46,756 nt of DNA from an uncultured Clostridium sp. (GCA_947363765.1 CANAQC010000008.1:1-46756); one strand, 5' to 3'. Counted from the first letter of the stretch, positions 9,732-20,509 are shown. Made by a program: numbers and translations. Notes: generated by a model from the sequence alone, not told the origin.

Positions 9732-10175
9732 ATGAATAAAAAAGAAGTACGGAAGGCTTTATTAGTAATAGTGATAATGCATTTAAGCATACAGTTTTTA
9801 CTGGAAAATTTAGATGCTTTTTCTACAGTTTGTATGACTCTTTTTTATCAAATCATGGTTTTGTGTATTGTTGTAATAGTATGTTTTAAAGTAATTTTAA
9901 AGGTTATATATTATAATCAATATAAGATATTTAAAGAATATTATGACTATTTAAAAACTATACACAATAAACGATATAAACTTTATTTTTCTTCTAATAA
10001 TAAAGAGGAAATTGATGTTTATACGCAAGAAATTCAGAATTTTGGAGAAATTGTGTTAAATGCAGGAAACTACTATATTAATAACAAAACCTTTAGCAAG
10101 AGAAAAATGCAAGAAGTTCAGGAAATTATTGACAAAACAAAGGAACTAATGAAAAAAGAATCTGTAATTTATTAA
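9732..10175 (+). CDS. small membrane protein of unknown function
   Basis: ORF with SD 'aggaggaattgttATG', N-terminal hydrophobic segments; in-frame CGG as codon 7. Confidence 0.65.
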   Translation: MNKKEVRKALLVIVIMHLSIQFLLENLDAFSTVCMTLFYQIMVLCIVVIVCFKVILKVIYYNQYKIFKEYYDYLKTIHNKRYKLYFSSNNKEEIDVYTQEIQNFGEIVLNAGNYYINNKTFSKRKMQEVQEIIDKTKELMKKESVIY

Positions 10176-10177
10176 AT

Positions 10178-10206
10178 GTTAAAAGCCTCTAAGGGAGGCT
10201 TTTAAC
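10178..10206. terminator. strong bidirectional terminator
   Basis: gttaaaagcctc-taagg-gaggcttttaac. Confidence 0.85.
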
Positions 10207-10296
10207 ATTAGTAGATCCATTAAAAAATACTAGTATGAGAATAAACATTTACATAGCAAGTAATTACAAAACATTCAATATGTTCATATGTACCAT

Positions 10297-10337
10297 GAGA
10301 GAATAGAGACTTCACAGTTTTTATTCTCTCATTTTTT
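10297..10337 (+). terminator. second terminator with no ORF upstream
   Basis: gagagaata...tattctctc followed by attttttg. Confidence 0.7.
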
Positions 10338-10652
10338 GAGCATTTTTAATAATTTAATAATCTAATGATTAATTTTCATTTATATATACAAAATTATTTG
10401 GTATTTTAATATTTATTGTTTTTCATATATATCTGATAAACATGGGAAAATATAAATTTATCAAATATACAAAAGTTATTCACAAAAAAGACATATATAA
10501 AATATAGAATATTAAAAAAGAAAGGAGGAATAAAATACAAAAGTATATATATAAATAAAAAGTAAATATAATAAATAAGATAAAAATATAGGAGGAAGTA
10601 AAAATAAAGCGATTTTAAAAATGGTGAAATACCCTAAAACATAATTTGAAGG

Positions 10653-10682
10653 CAGTCAAAAGTCGAATTTTGACTGCTTTTG
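10653..10682 (+). terminator. terminator upstream of the sortase-like gene
   Basis: gcagtcaaaa-gtcgaa-ttttgactgc followed by ttttg. Confidence 0.75.
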
Positions 10683-10848
10683 TCGATAAAAAAAGCTTTA
10701 CAAACTACAAAAAATTGATTACAATATAATTGTTAATTCATAGAAAAAGTTTTAAAGTTCGAACAAAAAACAATTTTTTCTTTAAATTTAAATCTAAATT
10801 AAATTTCCAAGTAAATAAAAAATAATCTAGGAGAGTGAAAAGGTAATT

Positions 10849-11394
10849 ATGAAAGAAACAACAAAAAGTTACATAAGTTTTGTGACTTTATTAATAGTGT
10901 TCATTATTTTTGTTCAGATTAATGTTTTAACAATTATGATATTTGAACTAAAAGGATGTACATCTATACAAAAAATGGAAACACAACAAATAGATGAACA
11001 AACAATAGCACAAATAAAAGAGTGGAAACTAAATATTCCAAAAATTAATATAGTTGGTAATATTGTAGAAGGAACGAAAGAAGATATTATTAATGATGAC
11101 ATTGGCCATTTTTCAAATACACCATATATAAATGGAAATATTGGATTAATTGCTGGATGCTATGGTTATAAAGAAAATTATTTTAGTAAATTAGAACAAT
11201 TACAAAAAGGTGATGTTATTATATATCAATATAAAGATAATAAGAAACAGTATAAGGTAAAAGAAAATATTATTATAGATGAAAAAGACTGGAGTCACTT
11301 AAGTAATACAAAAGAAAATAAATTAACACTTATTACAGGAGTTGTAAATGAACCACAAAAAAGAAGATGTGTTAAAGCAGAAGAAATTATATAA
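10849..11394 (+). CDS. class D-like sortase homologue lacking apparent catalytic His and Cys
   Basis: LNIPKINIVGNIVEGT, DDIGHFSNTPYINGNIGLIAGCYGY, LTLITGVVNEPQKRRCV. Confidence 0.7.
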   Translation: MKETTKSYISFVTLLIVFIIFVQINVLTIMIFELKGCTSIQKMETQQIDEQTIAQIKEWKLNIPKINIVGNIVEGTKEDIINDDIGHFSNTPYINGNIGLIAGCYGYKENYFSKLEQLQKGDVIIYQYKDNKKQYKVKENIIIDEKDWSHLSNTKENKLTLITGVVNEPQKRRCVKAEEII

Positions 11395-11406
11395 GGAGGA
11401 AAAATT

Positions 11407-12882
11407 ATGAAAAAATTAGTAGTAAAAATTTTAATAATGTGTTTATTAATAACACAAATTTCAGGATATTGTAAAGCAGATGTAATAAATTATGAAATAG
11501 AAATTATGCAAGAAGGAGAGCTTCCATTTTATTATCAAGGTCAAAACAAAAAAAGTTATCAAATGTTAAAAACTATAGATGAAGAAATGTTATATCTTAT
11601 TAATAGAACCAATGTAACTGATAGTCAATTATCACAAGAAGAATTATATGAAGATGAACAATTTGAGAAAATAGTAGAATATGGATATCCTAATAAATCA
11701 ATTGAAGAAATTGGCGTAAATAATGAATTTGAGGCATATGTTGCAACACAAGAAGCATTATATATAATTATAGAAGACAAAGATATTAATTTATATTATG
11801 CAGAAAATGAACAAGGGCAAAGAATAATAGATGCAATATCAAATATTATTGTGCAAGCAAACCAGGAGGATATACATTTAATAGAACAAACAACAGGATG
11901 GGTACAGAGCATAGAAAATTCAAATAATCATTATAAAGAATATAAAGTAGTACTAAAAAAAGAAATAGATAGTGCAGTTATTCAAACAATAGAAGAAAAA
12001 AATTGTCAAATTCTTAATCAAGAGGGGCAAACAGTTAGTAATATAAAAAATAATGATATAATTAGAGTAGTAGTTCCTAAAAATATAGATCAAACTTTTT
12101 TATTACATGTGGATTATACAATTATGCAACCAGTATTATATATGGCAAGTACAAATACATCACAAACTAAATATATTATTAATAGACTATATCAGAAAGA
12201 TAAAGATTATCGCATACAAATAGAAAATAAGAGTATAATTGATATTATTATTAGAAATTATAAATTGGATACAAATGAACCACTACAAGGAAATACTTTC
12301 AAAATATTAGATGAAAACAAAAATGAAAGTTCGGAAATATTTACAACAGACGAAAATGGAAAAATTGAGACTTCTTTAAGAAAAGGAAAATATTATTTAA
12401 AACAAATAAATACTATAGAAGGAGAATTACAAAAAGAGTTAGTACCAATAGAAATAAAAGGTACTGAACAATTAATCACATTAAATATATATAATACAGA
12501 CTTAAAGCAAGAAGAACAAATAACCAATGAAAAAGAAATAAATGTAACAGAAGAAAATAAAATAATACAAGAAAATTATATAAAAGATATTATGAATATT
12601 AATACAACAAATCTTCAAAAAGAAATTATAAATCAAACAAATGAAACAAATTTGAATAATATAAATCATTTTATTAATAATATTAATAAAAGAAATATTT
12701 TAAATTTAACAAAAGAAAATTATTATAGAAATAATATACAAGAGCAATTTAGTAAATACCAAGAAATAGAAGGAAAAAATTTAGAATTGCAAATGAATAG
12801 AAATGATTATAAAAATTACATAGATGATATAAAAATTGGAACAATAGATATTCCGAATTTACCAGTTGCAAGTCATGAATAA
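11407..12882 (+). CDS. secreted surface protein with thioester (TQXA)-like and SpaA/Cna-B-like domains
   Basis: signal peptide; YGYPNKSIEE...EAYVATQEALYIII; LDTNEPLQGNTFKILDENKN...TDENGKIETSLRKGKYYLKQ. Confidence 0.7.
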   Translation: MKKLVVKILIMCLLITQISGYCKADVINYEIEIMQEGELPFYYQGQNKKSYQMLKTIDEEMLYLINRTNVTDSQLSQEELYEDEQFEKIVEYGYPNKSIEEIGVNNEFEAYVATQEALYIIIEDKDINLYYAENEQGQRIIDAISNIIVQANQEDIHLIEQTTGWVQSIENSNNHYKEYKVVLKKEIDSAVIQTIEEKNCQILNQEGQTVSNIKNNDIIRVVVPKNIDQTFLLHVDYTIMQPVLYMASTNTSQTKYIINRLYQKDKDYRIQIENKSIIDIIIRNYKLDTNEPLQGNTFKILDENKNESSEIFTTDENGKIETSLRKGKYYLKQINTIEGELQKELVPIEIKGTEQLITLNIYNTDLKQEEQITNEKEINVTEENKIIQENYIKDIMNINTTNLQKEIINQTNETNLNNINHFINNINKRNILNLTKENYYRNNIQEQFSKYQEIEGKNLELQMNRNDYKNYIDDIKIGTIDIPNLPVASHE

Positions 12883-12980
12883 AGTAATAGAACTAATATA
12901 AAATTTATTGACATTTAACAAGTTTTAAAGATATAATAAGTGTGAAAAAGGCTTAAAAAGAAAGGAAGATAACGAAAGAT

Positions 12981-14297
12981 ATGTTATCACAAATTACAGT
13001 TTTAATTATATTAATTTTATTAAATGCATATTTTGCAGCAAGTGAGATTGCATACATTTCTCTAAATGATGCAAGAATTACAAGACAAGCAAAACAAGGA
13101 AATAAGAAAGCAAATCAAATAAAAAAAATGTTAGAAAATCCAAGCCGTTTTTTAGCAACTATACAAATAGGAATTACTCTTGCAGGATTTTTATCAAGTG
13201 CATTTGCATCTGATGCTTTTGCAAGTAAGTTAGCACCAATTTTAAATAATTGGATTCCAAGTATTAGTATATCTATATGGCAAAGTATTGCAATTATTAT
13301 TATTACATTTATTTTATCTTTTTTTACATTAGTATTTGGAGAATTGGTTCCAAAACGTTTAGCAATGAAACATTATGAAAAAATAGCTTTTGCGACCATT
13401 GGAGTTATTCGTTTCATTTATATAGGAACATTGCCATTTGTTAAATTATTAACAGCTTCAACAAATGTAATTTCAAAATTATTTGGTGTATCTGAAAAAG
13501 ATGAAGAAATAGTAACAGAAGAAGAAATAAAAATGATGGTAGATGAAGGTGAAGAAAAAGGTTCTATTGAAGAAGAAGAAAAAAACTTAATTAATAATGT
13601 ATTTGAATTTAATGATATTACTGTATCTGAAATTATGACACATAGGACAGATATTTATGCAATTGATATTGAACGAAATGTAAATGACCTAATTGAAGAA
13701 TTAGATGAATATAAATACAGTCGTGTTCCTATTTATGAAGAAACTGTAGATGAAATAAAAGGAATTTTATATTTAAAAGATTTGTTAAAATATGTAAAAA
13801 GCAAGAAAAATGTTAAATTAAAAACGATTATACGTCCAGCTTATTTTGTAGCTCAATCTAAACCAATTAACGAAGTATTTAAAGAACTGCAAAAAAATAA
13901 TAATCAAATGGCTATTGTTATAGATGAATATGGAGGAACAGCAGGACTTATTACTATGGAAGACATTTTAGAGGAATTAGTAGGAGATATTTTTGATGAA
14001 TATGATGAAATTGAAAAAGAATATGAAAAAATAGATGATAATACTTATTTAATTAGTGGTAGTGTTAGTATAAATGATTTGAAAAAAATTCTTAATATTG
14101 AAATTCCAGAAGGAGATTATGAAACATTATCTGGTTATTTACAAGATATGTTAGGAAGAATACCAGAAGATGAAGAAAAACCAACAATTGAAACAAATCA
14201 AGTAACATATAAAATTGAAGAATATGAAGATAAAAGAATATTAAAAGTAAAAGTATGTAAAAATAATAATATAGAAAAACAAAAGGAAGAAGGATAA
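12981..14297 (+). CDS. hemolysin C/CorC family protein (CNNM + CBS + transporter-associated domain)
   Basis: SEIMTHRTDIYAIDIE, IVIDEYGGTAGLITMEDILEELVGDIFDEYD. Confidence 0.92.
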   Translation: MLSQITVLIILILLNAYFAASEIAYISLNDARITRQAKQGNKKANQIKKMLENPSRFLATIQIGITLAGFLSSAFASDAFASKLAPILNNWIPSISISIWQSIAIIIITFILSFFTLVFGELVPKRLAMKHYEKIAFATIGVIRFIYIGTLPFVKLLTASTNVISKLFGVSEKDEEIVTEEEIKMMVDEGEEKGSIEEEEKNLINNVFEFNDITVSEIMTHRTDIYAIDIERNVNDLIEELDEYKYSRVPIYEETVDEIKGILYLKDLLKYVKSKKNVKLKTIIRPAYFVAQSKPINEVFKELQKNNNQMAIVIDEYGGTAGLITMEDILEELVGDIFDEYDEIEKEYEKIDDNTYLISGSVSINDLKKILNIEIPEGDYETLSGYLQDMLGRIPEDEEKPTIETNQVTYKIEEYEDKRILKVKVCKNNNIEKQKEEG

Positions 14298-14301
14298 TGT
14301 A

Positions 14302-16060
14302 ATGGATAATGTTTTAGAATTTGTAAAAAGAAATAAAATAATTATTTTAGTAATGATTTTTATTTTGGCAATAGCATTAGTAGGAATTTTTTGGTATGTA
14401 AATAATACAAAAATGAAGTATGAAATAAAAGAAATAACAGAGTATAATTATTATTTATTAAAAACAAAAGATAGTAAAATTGGAGTTATAGATAAATTTG
14501 GAAAAATAATAATTACACCAGATGCACAAAACATTATAATACCAAACCCAGAAAAAGCAGTTTTCATTTGTGAAAATAATGTAAAAACGACAGTATTAAA
14601 TGAAAAAGCAGAGACACTTTTTAAACAATTTGAAGAAGTTAAACAAATTGATATAAAAGGAATAGTAAGTAGTATACCATATGAAAAAAGTGTTTTAAAA
14701 TATAAAAAAGATGGAAAATATGGATTAATTACATATGAGGGAAAAATTATTACAAAACCAGTTTATGATGAAATTGATGCTTTAGAAAATAAAGAAGGCG
14801 AAATGCTTATTAAGAAGAATGAAAAATATGGTGTTATTAATTCAAAAGGAGTAACTATTATTAATCCAGAGTATGATACAATTGTAGCAGATGGATACTA
14901 TATAGAAGAACAAAAATATGCTCTTTCAGGATATATTGTTGGAATAAAAACACGGAGAAGGGTATCGTTATGGCTATATAAATCATAAACTAGAAAAAAC
15001 ATTAAAAACTGAATACAATACTATATCTAGAATTCTTGAGAAAAAAGATATTCAAAATACATATTTATTAGCAGTAAGGAATGGACAGCAGGGTGTTGTA
15101 AAAAATGGACAAGTTATTATTAACTATGCGTATCAAGATATTGAATATGATGAGTATAATGATTTATTAAAATTAAAAAGAGGTAATAAATTTGGTGTAT
15201 GTAATATGGAAGGAAATCAGATTCTTGATACACAATACTTAGATATTAACTTTAATGGAATTTATATTATGGCACAAAAAGAAGACAGTAGCATAGTTTA
15301 TTTTGATATAAATGGAAAAGAAATAGAAGATAATAAATATGAATCTTTGTTAAAAACAGACAATGAGAACTACTTTATTGGAATTGATCAAGAAGGAAGA
15401 TATCATATTGTAGATAAAAATAATGAAATTTTGTTACAGGATTCTTATACTTACATAGAATATTTATTTAAAGATTATTTTATTGCAGCAAAGGATAATA
15501 GTTTATTAGGAATTATTGACTTAAAAGGAAATATAAAAATAGATTTTCAATATGAAGTATTGCAAAAAATGGAACACACACAAATACTTGTAGCTAAAAA
15601 ATTAGTAGAAAATAAAATAGAACTTTATACAAATAATTTAGATGAATTTTATGAAAAAGAAAATTTATCACTTAGCATTAAAGAAAACAAATATATACAA
15701 GCATATTCAAAAGAAGAAACTAAATATTTTGATTTTAATGGAAATGAATTAGAAAATACACAAATTTTCCAAAATAAATTATATAGTAAAATAAAAAATG
15801 GAAAATGGGGATTTGTTGATATAAATGGTAATGTGATTATTGATTTTTTATATGATAGGACAACAGAGTTTACAAAACAAGGTTATGCAGGAATAAAAAT
15901 AGGAAATAAATGGGGAGTTATAAAAGAAGATGGAAGTGTTATAATAGAGCCTATTTATGAAATAGAAACAGGAAATTTAGCCCCAGAATTTGCAGGGATC
16001 TATTATAAAGTATATTATGGTTATGGAGAAAGTTATTATACAGATGAAGTAAAAGATTAA
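14302..16060 (+). CDS. WG-repeat membrane-anchored protein, +1 frameshift at CGG 14953 (585 aa restored)
   Basis: ORFs 14302-14988 and 15206-16060 join in one frame from GGA at 14954; WG-type repeats (KYGLITYEGKIITKPVYDEI; KWGFVDINGNVIIDFLYD) on both sides. Confidence 0.85.
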
Positions 16061-16115
16061 AATTAAGCACGGAGGATTATATTTTTTCCGTGCATTATTA
16101 TATAAGGAGAAAAAT

Positions 16116-17363
16116 ATGAGTAAAGAATATGAATTAAGTAAAGAAATAATAAATTTAGCAAAACAAGTAGAACAAGAAATAAAACCAGTATTTAAAGAAA
16201 TTAATGAAATATGTGAACAAAATAGTTTAAAAGTATTAAAGGCTTTTCAAAAAAGACATATTTCTGATATGCACTTTAATAGTACGACAGGATATGGATA
16301 TGGAGATATAGGTAGAGATACTATTGAAGCAGTTTTTTCAGATGTATTAGGAGCACAAGATAGTTTAGTTCGCAGTCAATTTATTTCTGGAACACATGCA
16401 CTAACTGTAGCATTATTTGCATTTCTAAGACCAGCAGATACAATGCTTAGTATATCAGGAAAACCATATGATACTTTAGATTCAGTAATAGGAATACAAG
16501 AAAATGCAAGTTCATTAAAAGCATTTGGAATAAAATATGAACAAATTGATTTAGTAAATAATGAATTTAATAAAGAAAAAATAGTAGAAAGATTAAAACA
16601 GGGTGGAATTAAATTAATTGAAATACAACGCTCAAGAGGATATAGCCTAAGAAATAGTATTAGTATTGAAAAACTAGAAGAAATTATAAAAATTATAAAA
16701 CAGATTGATCCTAATATTATAGTTATGATAGATAATTGTTATTGTGAATTTGTAGGAACAAAGGAACCTTTACAAGTAGGTGCAGATGTTATAGTGGGTT
16801 CTTTAATTAAAAATTTAGGAGGAGGAATTGCACCAAATGGAGCATATATTGCAGGAAGAAAAGATTTAGTTATGCTTGCTTCAGAACGTTTAACATCACC
16901 TGGTCTTGGTAAAGAAGTAGGACCAACATTGGGTATAAATAAACAGATTTTACAAGGATTATTTTTTGCACCAAGTGTAGTAGCAAGTAGCCTAAAAACA
17001 GCAGTGTTTGCAAGTCGAATGTTAGAAAAATTAGGATATATTACATCACCTAAATATAATGAAAAAAGAGCTGATATTGTACAAACTATTGAATTTGGAA
17101 ACAAAGAAGACTTAGTTAAATTTTGCCAAGGAATTCAAATGGGTTCTCCAATAGATAGTCATTCTATTCCAGAGCCATGGGACATGCCAGGATATGTAAA
17201 TCAAGTTATTATGGCTGCAGGTGCTTTTACACAAGGCTCATCAATTGAACTTTCTTGTGATGCACCAATTAGACCACCATTTGTAGCCTTTATGCAAGGA
17301 GGATTAACTTATGAATATGGAAAACTAGGAGTATTAAAAGCAATTAGTAATATGAAAGAATAG
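16116..17363 (+). CDS. methionine gamma-lyase family / aluminium resistance protein (PLP-dependent)
   Basis: HFNSTTGYGYGDIGRDTIE, FISGTHALTVALFAFLRP, GSLIKNLGGGIAPNGAYIAGR. Confidence 0.9.
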   Translation: MSKEYELSKEIINLAKQVEQEIKPVFKEINEICEQNSLKVLKAFQKRHISDMHFNSTTGYGYGDIGRDTIEAVFSDVLGAQDSLVRSQFISGTHALTVALFAFLRPADTMLSISGKPYDTLDSVIGIQENASSLKAFGIKYEQIDLVNNEFNKEKIVERLKQGGIKLIEIQRSRGYSLRNSISIEKLEEIIKIIKQIDPNIIVMIDNCYCEFVGTKEPLQVGADVIVGSLIKNLGGGIAPNGAYIAGRKDLVMLASERLTSPGLGKEVGPTLGINKQILQGLFFAPSVVASSLKTAVFASRMLEKLGYITSPKYNEKRADIVQTIEFGNKEDLVKFCQGIQMGSPIDSHSIPEPWDMPGYVNQVIMAAGAFTQGSSIELSCDAPIRPPFVAFMQGGLTYEYGKLGVLKAISNMKE

Positions 17364-17374
17364 AGGGAAAATAA

Positions 17375-17932
17375 ATGAAGAATATTGTAATTATTGGAAG
17401 ACCAAGAGCTGGAAAATCTACTTTAGCTAATATGATATCAGATAAGTATCATTATCAAATTATAAGAACTGATACGATAAGAAATACTTTTAGAGATATT
17501 ATGCCAGAATTAAATATACGACCTAATACTGCAATAGAAAGTAAACAATTTCAAATGTTTTGTAAGGAATTTTGGGAATGTAATATAAGGCAAGCAAGAG
17601 ATACATATGGTTATGTGATGGAAGGTTGTGAAACATCTGTAAAAGATTGTAAAGAATTGTATGATAATGGAAATAACTTAATATATGTTTTAGTGCAAAT
17701 TGATATCGAACCAGAGGAAATGGCTAGAAATATGAAAGAACATGATATGAGTAATGATTGGAGTTATGAAATGAGTGATGAAGAGCGTATAGAGTATTGT
17801 GCAAAATCAATAGAAAAAGCTAAAATAATAAAAGAAGAATGTGACACATATGGTCTAAAACTTTATGATACATCTAAAAATAGAGATAAAGTATTACAAG
17901 AAATTATGGAAGATATTGATAAAAATATGTAG
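17375..17932 (+). CDS. P-loop nucleoside/shikimate kinase-like ATPase
   Basis: IIGRPRAGKSTLANMIS Walker A. Confidence 0.75.
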   Translation: MKNIVIIGRPRAGKSTLANMISDKYHYQIIRTDTIRNTFRDIMPELNIRPNTAIESKQFQMFCKEFWECNIRQARDTYGYVMEGCETSVKDCKELYDNGNNLIYVLVQIDIEPEEMARNMKEHDMSNDWSYEMSDEERIEYCAKSIEKAKIIKEECDTYGLKLYDTSKNRDKVLQEIMEDIDKNM

Positions 17933-17949
17933 AAGGTAGAGGTAAAAAG

Positions 17950-18603
17950 ATGAATAAAAAAGCACCAATTTTAGTGCAAGGAGCAATGGACATAGAAATA
18001 GAAGTATTAAAAAATAATATAGAAGATATAGAAGAAATTATAGTAGATGGTTATAAATTCTATAATGGAAAATTAGAAGGATATCCTATTATTATTTCAA
18101 AAACAGAAATAGGAATTATGAATTGCGGAATTGCAACATTATTAGGTATTAAAAATTTTTTACCTTGTATTATTATAAACCAAGGAACTTTAGGAGGATT
18201 TGGAAATATACATAGAGGAGATATTGTTATTGGACAAGATTGTTTTAATCTTAATTCTTATAAAACTCCATATCTAAAAAAAGGAGAAGGAAGTAATCCA
18301 TTCAAATGGAATTTACAAACTTTTCGTGAAGGAATTGATGAATTTGAAAAAATAGAAGCAGACACAAATATAATTCAATTTATAAAAGAACATGAAAAAG
18401 AAATTTGGAAAAATAGGTTAATATATGGAACAATAGGAGCATATAAAATAGCACATAGATATAAAGTTCCAATAGTAGGAATTAGAGTAGTTTCAGATAA
18501 TGAAATTTTACAAGAAGAATATGATAGAACTATTGCAGTAAAAGCACAAGAATGTGCTATATCACTATGCAAACAATGGATTTTAAAGGAAGGAAACAAA
18601 TAG
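17950..18603 (+). CDS. nucleoside phosphorylase/nucleosidase-like protein
   Basis: IEIEVLKN...GYPIIISKTEIGIMNCGIAT...INQGTLGG...GDIVIGQ. Confidence 0.75.
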   Translation: MNKKAPILVQGAMDIEIEVLKNNIEDIEEIIVDGYKFYNGKLEGYPIIISKTEIGIMNCGIATLLGIKNFLPCIIINQGTLGGFGNIHRGDIVIGQDCFNLNSYKTPYLKKGEGSNPFKWNLQTFREGIDEFEKIEADTNIIQFIKEHEKEIWKNRLIYGTIGAYKIAHRYKVPIVGIRVVSDNEILQEEYDRTIAVKAQECAISLCKQWILKEGNK

Positions 18604-19884
18604 ATGAAAGTTGTTGTAATAGGAGGAGGACCAGCAGGAATGCTTGCAGCAATTAGTGCTAGCAAAGCTGGAAATAGTGTTACTATATTAGAAAAAATGG
18701 ACAAATGTGGTAAAAAGCTATTAATTACAGGAAAAGGTAGATGTAATATTACAAGCAGTTTAGATATGTCAGAATTTATTAAAAATGTACCTGGTAATGG
18801 TAAGTTTTTATATAGTGCTTTTTCTAATTTTACTAATAAAGATATAATAAGTTTATTAGAAAAACATGGAGTAAAAGTAAAAAAAGAAAGAGGAAATCGA
18901 ATCTTTCCAGAATCTAATCGTTCACTTGACGTTTTAAATGCTTTACTAAAAGAACTAAAACAAAGCAAAGTAAAAATAAAAACAAATGCACAAGTATTGG
19001 ATATAAAAGTAGATAATAATACTGTAATTGGAGTGACTTGTAAAAATATGTTATCAAATGTTACAGAGTCTATAATAGCAGATAAAATTATTTTAGCAAC
19101 TGGAGGTAAAAGCTATTCAAAAACTGGTTCAACAGGAGACGGCTATAATTTAGCTAAAAAACTAGGACATATAATTACTCCTATAAAACCATCTTTAGTG
19201 CCACTTATTTGTAATGAAGACAAAACATGTAAAAAATTAGCTGGACTTAGTTTAAGAAATGTGGGAATTAAATTATTAAATAGTAAAAATAGTAAAATAA
19301 TATATGAGGATTTTGGTGAAATGATATTTACACATTCTGGAGTATCAGGACCAATTATTTTAAGTAGTTCTGCTCATTTGTTAAGAGTTAAAAACATAGA
19401 GAATTTGCTAAAAGAAAATAAAATTATATTACAAATTGATTTAAAACCATCATTAGAAGAAGATATATTAGACAAACGACTTTTAAGAGATTTTAATGAA
19501 TTTAAGAATAAGCAATTTAAAAATAGTTTAGAAGAATTATTACCCAAAAAAATTATTGAGCCAATTATTGAATTATCAAATATATCACCACAAAAACGTG
19601 TAAATGAAATTACAAAAAAAGAAAGACAAAATTTATTACAATTACTAAAACACTTTACATTAATAATAAAAGGATTTGAGGATATAGAACAAGCCATTAT
19701 AACAGCTGGAGGAATTGATATAAAACAAGTAAATTCATCTACAATGGAGTCTAAATTAATAAAAGGATTATACTTTGCAGGAGAAGTTTTAGATGTAGAT
19801 GCATATACTGGTGGATTTAACTTACAAATTGCTTATTCGACTGGTTATCTAGCAGGCAGAAACAATATACATGAAAGGAATTAA
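18604..19884 (+). CDS. NAD(P)/FAD-dependent oxidoreductase (HI0933/YhiN family)
   Basis: VVIGGGPAGMLAAISASKAG, KLLITGKGRCNIT, FAGEVLDVDAYTGGFNLQIAYSTG. Confidence 0.93.
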   Translation: MKVVVIGGGPAGMLAAISASKAGNSVTILEKMDKCGKKLLITGKGRCNITSSLDMSEFIKNVPGNGKFLYSAFSNFTNKDIISLLEKHGVKVKKERGNRIFPESNRSLDVLNALLKELKQSKVKIKTNAQVLDIKVDNNTVIGVTCKNMLSNVTESIIADKIILATGGKSYSKTGSTGDGYNLAKKLGHIITPIKPSLVPLICNEDKTCKKLAGLSLRNVGIKLLNSKNSKIIYEDFGEMIFTHSGVSGPIILSSSAHLLRVKNIENLLKENKIILQIDLKPSLEEDILDKRLLRDFNEFKNKQFKNSLEELLPKKIIEPIIELSNISPQKRVNEITKKERQNLLQLLKHFTLIIKGFEDIEQAIITAGGIDIKQVNSSTMESKLIKGLYFAGEVLDVDAYTGGFNLQIAYSTGYLAGRNNIHERN

Positions 19885-19890
19885 TAGAGT

Positions 19891-20509
19891 ATGTTTTATA
19901 CAATAGAAAATTCAATAAATGAAGAACTGGTGGAAAAAAAATCTAAATTTATTATAAATTTATTTGAAATTAAAGATGAAGAAGAAGCAAAAGAGAAAAT
20001 AAAAGAAATAAAGAAGAAGTATTATGATGCTAAACATCATTGTTTTGCATATATTACATTTAACAAAGATGGAAAAATAATACAGCGATATAGTGATGAT
20101 AAAGAACCTTCACGGTACAGCAGGAGCGCCAATGTTAGATATATTAATCCAAAATCATTTATGTAACGTAGTTGCTATTGTAACAAGATATTTCGGCGGA
20201 ATATTATTAGGAACAGGAGGTTTAGTAAAAGCTTATAGCAGTATAACTTTATGTGCTATAAAAAAAGCAAAACTGATAGAAAAAGAAAAAGGGTACTTAT
20301 TGAAAATAATTGTAGAATATACTCAAGTAGAAGCATTTAAGTACTACTGCAGAAAAAATAATATAAAAGTGGTAAAAGAAGAATATTTGGAAAATGTAGT
20401 TTTTCAAATAGAAATAACACAGCAAATGTATGAAAAAATAAAAAATGAAATCGACAATTTTAGACTAAAAATAATAAAAATTAACAAAATGGAAGAAAAA
20501 TATATATAA
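19891..20509 (+). CDS. yigZ: YigZ/IMPACT family protein, +1 frameshift at CGG 20113 (205 aa restored)
   Basis: KHHCFAYI...RYSDDKEPS + GTAGAPMLDILIQNHLCNVVAIVTRYFGGILLGTGGLVKAYS; conserved EPSGTAG motif rebuilt only after the shift. Confidence 0.92.

Noticed and set aside
16739-17104. Long minus-strand ORFs within plus-strand genes (e.g. 16739-17104, 18375-18968, 29480-29941, 5511-5786, 5533-5844)
   Set aside because: Antisense shadows or AT-rich spurious frames without RBS or recognisable domains.
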